From positions 872,001 to 936,000 of the forward strand of contig JAUJYZ010000974.1 of the NCBI GenBank assembly GCA_033675265.1: a stretch of DNA of 64,000 bases. Direction: 5' to 3'. Each line of letters opens with the position of its first letter. Within the stretch, counting starts at the first letter, position 1. The translations under genes were made by a program, and so were the position numbers. The notes under the pieces were generated by a model that was not told the origin of the DNA, did not search any database, and saw nothing but the letters and a program-made list of their open reading frames with translations. Positions 58,330 to 64,000 of the stretch are shown in pieces. Origin of the DNA: Actinostola sp. cb2023. Its lineage: Eukaryota > Cnidaria > Anthozoa > Actiniaria > Actinostolidae.

Positions 58330-59685
58330 AAGACTGAAAATCATGTTTATATTGCAAACATTTCAATTTTTAAACAGCTACATTCATCAAAATAAAGTTA
58401 CCCATCATCTACTAAGTTAAAATCGTATTATTTCAAACGAATTGTCTATTTCTACGGCTTTGAAATGCGCGTGACAGTATTGCGTGACAGAATTTGACTC
58501 GCAATAAATCGAAAGCAAAACATCTAAATTACTAAATTATTTTGGTAAGAATTTTCTTATAATGACATAAACAACATATCCAACAAACAGTTTTGTGAGG
58601 TGAATAGTTTGGATTTTAGCTTTTTGATGACGTCACGTGAAAACCGAGAATACTCTACGCCACGGTCTAGCTACAGTATGTGGTTCTAATTGTGAACAGT
58701 TCTAATTGTGAACACTTTTCAGTAAAAGTGCCGTTTTTATACCGTAAAGTTAAGATCGACAAAAAATATTTTACCCGAGCAAATATTGATTTATTTTCAA
58801 TCATTCAATGCTATTTTGGGCTTTCTGACATTTATTCCGCGCAAAATTTCAACTTTGATTCAAAGTAAGCTGACGACAGCTGTTACAAATTCGAATTTTA
58901 AGCGCGCCTTTAGATTCTCAGTGGCAAAGTTCGCATATTTTCTTTCTAAAAACGCAAAGTTTGGAGTTTGTTTTTATATGAGCTAAAAGGTAAATAGTAA
59001 TAACACACTATAATAAATAACTAACCTAAAATCGAAAACCATTTTGACATTGGACGAATGCAACCAGAGTTATGAATATTTTTAACTTGATAATTTGGAA
59101 ATAATTCATATAAAACCATCGGTAAAATAAACTTCTTCATTCATCTTTTTGGTTTGAAAACATTTTAGCGTCATACTTAGCATATTGAAAGAACTATGAC
59201 ATGCGAAAAATCGTATGTTTTTAGAATTTTGATTTTTTGAGTGTAAGAAGTTAAACAAATATTTTAAAAACTACTAAAAAAGCATAAACGTCATTATGAC
59301 GTCACACATATTTTAAAATATCTCTAATAGAGTTAATGAAAATAAAAATCCAGCATTATTTAGAATTAAAATACTACTATAACTATAATAAGTGTTAATA
59401 AAGGCATTTTACTGATTTCTGTCCCTAGAAACTGTTTTTTTCTTTAACTGATGACGTCACATGCAATGACGTCATCAAACAACTAAATCCTTTATAACTC
59501 GGGTTCTAATAATCGGAACATTATGAAAATTTCACCGAAGTGCACAATATGTTATTCTCTTTCAAAATATGCACTTTATTTTATCATTGTGTTTAAACTA
59601 AATTTTCACAGCAATTGTAACTTTTTATTATGACGTCATCATTGCGTCAGATTTTTCCACCAAGTAGTTTGAAATATCACACTAC
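58330..59685. other. No gene recognised; several TGACGTCA words
   Basis: AT-rich sequence. GACGTCA-type words occur at about 58628, 59298, 59451, 59468 and 59630, a pattern also seen in the 20000-21290 elements, suggesting an old repeat. No conserved coding region. Confidence 0.45.
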
Positions 59686-59694
59686 CTTTAATGA

Positions 59695-60379
59695 CATTCT
59701 CGTACCCAGAGCCCACTCCTCATTTGGTTCGTCGCTGGCTCTGGGAAACCCTGAAATTTTAGCGAATTTCATTGGCTGTTGAAATCAACAATGAATGATC
59801 GTATTTGATTGGTCCATGAGATAAACAAAGATTCAAATTGCAAAGCGAATGACAGCGGCGGTTGTAGTAATTTCATACAATATTATTTTCAAAAACTATA
59901 TACCTTTTTTGAATAATAAATCAATGGAAATGAGTGACTCGTTGACTGTGTAGACATAAATTCGTAAAGGGAGATCTAACAATACATAAATTATAAAAGT
60001 AACGGCTACAGACACAATCGATCGTACTCGCTTTGAGTATTCAAAGGAGTATTTTTATATTAGAACATGTATTTATCGTCCAGCCTTTATCGCAACAGAG
60101 CCAGAGAAGAACCGGTGATGAACGTCGAAGGGATTTTAAATGGCTATAATACACGAAGATAAATGTACAAACTTGTGTACTTGTTACATTGTTTGAATAT
60201 TCAAACCAACGTAAAAACACTACGTAGCCAGTAGACTCTTCCACAGTACCCGCTCTCAGCGGTCTTTAGTATGAGCATGCGCTCTGACGACTTGGTCGTC
60301 AAAATTCGACGACCGAGCAACAGGGTTTCCCAGAGCCAGCGACAAACCAAATGACGAGCGGGCTCTGGGTACGAGAATG
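59695..60379. mobile_element. CATTCTCGTACCCAG element, second copy
   Basis: Ends CATTCTCGTACCCAGAGCCC and GGGCTCTGGGTACGAGAATG, with the 9-bp duplication CTTTAATGA at 59686-59694 and 60380-60388. The interior (AGCCTTTATCGCAACAGAGC, CGTCGAAGGGATTTTAAA, GGTCTTTAGTATGAGCATGC) matches 21573-22231. No transposase. Mutator-like by duplication length. Confidence 0.9.
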
Positions 60380-60555
60380 CTTTAATGAAGAAACTCTGAA
60401 ATTTTTGTTTCAATACATTGAAGATTTTTGAAAATATGAATGTTTTTGCGAAAATGGCGTATTTTCACGTGAGCGATTTTAGGGTCATTTATGCCCACCG
60501 TGTTGCAGTTCAGCTACAACTGTACTGCCGTTGGGTTGCACGTTATGTCATAGCC

Positions 60556-60624
60556 GCCATGTTGGATGACAATAACAAAGCATTCCTCATTAACTTCTCT
60601 TGTTAGATCATCCAACATGGCGGC
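60556..60624. repeat. Hairpin (AGCCGCCATGTTGGATGA arms)
   Basis: AGCCGCCATGTTGGATGA is mirrored by TCATCCAACATGGCGGCT with a loop of about 35 bases. Confidence 0.75.
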
Positions 60625-60918
60625 TGTTTCATTGTTATTTATATCTCAAGGGATTTTGAGTCATGTGGTTGCAACCCAAGAATTCCCACAAAAGTATGTG
60701 TTGAGGGGGAGGGCTAAATAAATTTTCCAGCTTGTGGGACCTTGGGGGTCATATTCACTCATGCTGATTTTTATGGGGGGTCAGCCATGAAACTTACTGC
60801 ATTCCCCCGACTGCCACAGTACAATGTACATGTAGTTAGGTGTGATAATTATCTTGTTTGGGATTTGGGTTGTACATCAAAATAAAATAAGTCTTACATA
60901 CAGTATAATCATTGCAGG

Positions 60919-60921
<3 letters not shown>

Positions 60922-60968
<47 letters not shown>
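60922..60968. repeat. (ATA)n microsatellite
   Basis: About 16 uninterrupted TAA/ATA units. Confidence 0.95.
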
Positions 60969-60969
<1 letters not shown>

Positions 60970-61720
60970 TGCTGACGCAGCGAGCGAGCCTGAAGCGAGC
61001 GAGCAAGGAAGCAATTCTAATTCATTCACATAGGCAGAAAAAATCTCGATTTTTACCCGGCATGCAGTTTCCAATAACCATCATGCAATTCTCAAGAACC
61101 ATCATGCAATTCTCAAGAACCATCATGCTTTTCGCGCCAACTCCCACATACGCTAAGCGAGTTGTTTTCCTATTCAAGCTTTCGCGTTTCTGATCGGTAA
61201 ATGTCGTGCCCAAAATCTGTGTCCCTAATTAATTTGTACATGTGTATGTTTCTTTAGCCGGTATATCCTGACTCGTAAGCCCATCAGATACCGTATCTTG
61301 TGCTTTTCGTGGGAATTGTGTAGTTCAGAAGATCACTGTATTAATTGAGCTGATTAAGTGCCGGCTGACCGTGTGTCAGTTTCAAGTGTGAATATTCGCA
61401 TTGAAATCTCAATTATAAGTAATACATTAGTTATTCATAAGCTATCCAGTTTTTCAAATAGACAAATACTATTCAAAACAAAGAAAGGTAGACTCGCCTA
61501 ATAATTTGCATACTTGTCACTTGGCATAAAACAAAACATTTCATAACTACAGTAGTCTAAACTCTCCGGCACCAACTCTTATCCACAACTACTAACATTG
61601 CATTCACCGTCAGCATTCACTGCTGTTAGGTAGCCTAGTAATAATTTAATAACTTATATAGCGCATATTCCATGGCCGAAATGATCAAATGCGCTTTAAA
61701 TCAAAGGTATATTTAATATT
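60970..61720. other. Upstream region of the PIPOX-like gene
   Basis: Contains three copies of AACCATCATGCAATTCTCAA-like sequence near 61075-61130 and no recognised gene. The 5' UTR and promoter of the oxidase gene should lie at its right end. Confidence 0.45.
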
Positions 61721-61739
61721 GATGATGTTCAGTGATAGT

Positions 61740-62378
61740 ATGGACATGTATGACGTATGTGTTGTTGGTGCTGGAGTTATTGGTAGTGCTACAGCAAGAC
61801 ATCTCGCAAAGCTTGGAAAAAAGACTTTGCTTTTGGACCAGGTATGTAACTCAGGGTAGACCAGCTGAGCCGCACCACCCACAACCCAGCAGTACATGAT
61901 AATAATTAAACCCCAGTCCCTTTCATGGGTGGCATATTATTTTCCAGGGAGGGTACTGAGGTATCGGAGTGATGAAGACGTGTGAAGCCCTTTCTTGGGT
62001 GTGAAATATTAAAAATTTTGGAATATTTTGGAAGTCAAATTTTTTTGCAGGACTTTTTTTGGGGTGGCACTTTTTTGCCAAGGAAAGAGAAGCATTTTTT
62101 GTGGGTTACATATATAATGTATGGACTGCATGTAGGACATTTTTTGGGTTGAGTTGTAGCTGTATTAGATCTACTCCATCACTCTTTTACCTGAGTACAC
62201 CCCCCTGGGGATATTCTTTATTTTAGTTTCCCTTACCACACTGGCGTGGCAGTTCCCATGGACAAACTAGAATTATCCGTTGTACTTATGATGAGCCACA
62301 TTATGTAAAAATGGCAAATGATGCATTGAAGATGTGGAAAGACATTGAAAAACAAGCAGGAGAAAAGATCCTCCATGA
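61740..62378 (+). CDS. PIPOX / sarcosine oxidase-like FAD enzyme, first two exons (partial)
   Basis: FAD-dependent amine oxidase of the DAO family. PIPOX oxidises L-pipecolate and sarcosine in peroxisomes with release of H2O2. Exon 1 (61740-61841, donor CAG|GTATGT) encodes [20 protein letters not shown], the GxGxxG dinucleotide-binding motif, then KKTLLLDQ. Exon 2 (62227-62378, acceptor TTTTAG, donor GA|GTAAGT) encodes [20 protein letters not shown] and [20 protein letters not shown], both like the start of PIPOX. Joined in phase 0, 84 codons plus two bases. Later exons are not found before the window end, so the gene continues beyond 64000. In-frame ATGs at 61689, 61722 and 61725 make the exact start uncertain. 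I chose the one nearest the fold. Confidence 0.85.
61947..62212. repeat. Diverged relative of the G-run transposon, in PIPOX-like intron 1
   Basis: Ends GGGAGGGTACTGAGGTATCG and ACCTGAGTACACCCCCCTGG are inverted and match the 49298-49734 ends. The interior has GGACTTTTTTTGGGGTGGCA-like units. It occupies most of the intron. Confidence 0.7.
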
Positions 62379-62502
62379 GTAAGTATATATATTATGTGGG
62401 TGGGGAGTACTCCCTTATATGAAGGTAAAAAAAGGTAAAGGTCAATATTTAACAGCTGTGCTCCTTCACTCGAAAGTGGTCTTCCAGGGGTCATTAGACT
62501 AC

Positions 62503-62569
62503 CCTGGTTCCAGAGGCTTTGTTAAGCTCTACGTATTATAGAGCTTAACAAAGCCTCTGGAACCAGGGT
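62503..62569. repeat. Perfect hairpin (CCCTGGTTCCAGAGGCTTTG)
   Basis: CCCTGGTTCCAGAGGCTTTG TTAAGCTCTA is mirrored exactly around a short CGTATTA loop. Arms of 30 bp. Confidence 0.9.
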
Positions 62570-62664
62570 ATCGACCATAATAGACATCTCTGGTCTGGAA
62601 CAGGATCAGGGTTTCGATGTCTCAGCGGCATGTCCCGACCCAAACTTTCAGGGAGTATTGTACA

Positions 62665-62860
62665 CCCTGGGGTATACAAGCATCAAGAGTTCCAGACTTC
62701 CGGTATTATTACAAAGGAAAAGTGAGCACCAATTCTAGACACAGGGAGCCCAAGCTATGTTTTTGCTCACTTGGTGCTCACTTTTCCTTTGTAATAATCT
62801 CACAATGCATTGCGCGCGACTGGAAGTCTGGAACTCTTGATGCTTGTATATTAAGGCATT
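62665..62860. repeat. Foldback MITE (TATACAAGCATCAAGAGTTC arms)
   Basis: TATACAAGCATCAAGAGTTC CAGACTTCC and ATTATTACAAAGGAAAAGTG are mirrored at the right arm. About 196 bp. Confidence 0.85.
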
Positions 62861-62949
62861 GCAATTCAGTGACAGTTAAGTTTATACGTCAATGATTGTA
62901 AGTTAGCAATGGAGAAAATTGACCCTAAAATTTACTCCATTAGCCATTA

Positions 62950-63060
62950 CCTAAACGAGCAGGGGACTGGGAATGAGTTTATTAGAATTAATGCAATTAC
63001 GAAATTAAGTTTATGACTTGAAACAGCATGTTGAAATTAGTATCTGTGCAAAGTTTGATG
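62950..63060. repeat. Fragment related to the 45128-46132 element
   Basis: GGGACTGGGAATGAGTTTAT TAGAATTAATGCAATTACGA and the following AAATTAGTA stretch resemble the left arm of that element. One-sided and diverged. Confidence 0.55.
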
Positions 63061-63159
63061 TGATTTGAGCTAATTCTGTCGGAATTATAAACTTTTGAAA
63101 TTGTTTTGTCCAGCCAAAATTTTACAGTGAATACAGGTAAAAATGAGAGGCGGGATCCC

Positions 63160-63620
63160 GCCAATCCCAGCCGGCTTTTTTTTAGATGGGATCCCACCTG
63201 GGATAAGGTGGGATCCCGGCCGGGATTATTAGACATCCCACCACCCCAGCCGGGATTACCATCCCAGCCGGGATCCCACCATCCCAGCCGGGATCCCACC
63301 ATCCCAGCCGGGATCCCAGGATCCCACCATCCCAGCCGGGATTATTAGACATCCCAGCCGGGATCCCAGGATCCCAGCCGGGATCCCACCATCCCAGCCG
63401 GGATCCCACCATCCCAACCGGGATCCCACCCTCCCAGCCGGGATTATTAGACATCCCAGCCGGGATCCCAGGATCCCAGCCAGGATCCCACCATTACCAG
63501 CCGGGATTCCTCCATTACCAGCCGGGATCCACCATGGGCCCAAGGTATCCCACCTGGGATCCCACCATGTGCCCAATGCAAGGCATCCCAACCAGTATCC
63601 CACCAATATTCCCACCACCA
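63160..63620. repeat. Minisatellite of CCCAGCCGGGATCCCACCAT units
   Basis: About 20 imperfect 20-bp units, with variants GGATTATTAGACATCCCAG and GGATCCCAGGATCCCAG. Palindromic GGGATCCC occurs in most units. Open frames on both strands are artefacts. Confidence 0.9.
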
Positions 63621-63624
63621 TCCC

Positions 63625-64000
63625 ACCACCAATATTATTTGTAAATATGTAATAAATATGTTAATTAAGGAATAAATCTCATAGCAACATGATCGATGGA
63701 TAAAAATGTTGTTTCATTGTCAGACTGTAGAGACATTTAATGCAACCTTACCAACATCAAACATTAATTCTTGTAATACATGTAATTATCAATATTTGTA
63801 CAATATTATGCTTTACTAAATATATGATGTGTATTTATCTATGCTTTACATTATGCAGTTGTTGACTAATCAAAGTGTTGAACTTAGCTTTTCTGTCTAC
63901 CATATTTTGTCAGGCTAACAATGGTTGTCAGGCTAACAAATCTTTCATTAGCTTTATTAGCTTGTTGAAGAAGAATTAATACCTGAAACTAAATAGACAA
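63625..64000. other. No feature recognised; intron of the PIPOX-like gene
   Basis: AT-rich sequence, presumably intron 2. CAGGCTAACAA occurs twice near 63912 and 63930. No exon could be identified. Confidence 0.45.

Noticed and set aside
60842..61033. Poly-isoleucine frames
   Set aside because: Translation of the (ATA)n microsatellite.

Overview
This is repeat-rich nuclear DNA from a non-vertebrate animal. Genes have spliceosomal introns with GT-AG borders, and the encoded proteins are metazoan (ASXL, GAREM, TMEM68, TGS1, neuferricin, COX6C, group III phospholipase A2). The gene set, short to moderate introns and dense palindromic MITEs fit a marine invertebrate, perhaps an anthozoan cnidarian. 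The species cannot be settled from the sequence.

Layout. 2242-17368 (minus) is a complete 13-exon ASXL gene. Its exon joins keep frame from ATG to stop (728 aa) and supply the HARE-HTH, DEUBAD and C-terminal PHD modules. Its introns hold a 2.5 kb satellite of a 55-bp unit, a transposon remnant with a helicase fragment, and two near-identical piggyBac-type elements. 18.8-28.3 kb (plus) holds three tandem COX6C genes. 30807-32516 (minus) is an intronless GAREM-like CABIT+SAM adaptor, head to head with an 8-exon TMEM68 acyltransferase gene (32673-39000, plus) whose intron 6 is filled by a 3.4 kb satellite. 41021-48020 has two secreted group III phospholipase A2 genes (plus). 50021-53563 is TGS1 (plus), followed at once by a 15-bp minisatellite. 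55136-56542 is neuferricin (minus). 61740-62378 is the start of a PIPOX/sarcosine oxidase-like gene (plus) that runs off the window.

The genes do not form one pathway. They are chromatin regulation (ASXL), respiration (COX6C), receptor signalling (GAREM), ER lipid synthesis (TMEM68), secreted phospholipid hydrolysis (PLA2), snRNA cap hypermethylation (TGS1), a membrane haem protein (neuferricin) and amino-acid oxidation (PIPOX-like). The gene order is the striking part. ASXL next to GAREM, and TMEM68 near TGS1, recall linkages known in human chromosomes and suggest old conserved microsynteny.

About half of the window is repeats: at least nine tandem arrays, a MITE family with AGAGTCGTTTTC ends in eight copies, and several elements nested in one another with clear target-site duplications. 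No tRNA or rRNA gene, CRISPR array or viral gene was recognised.
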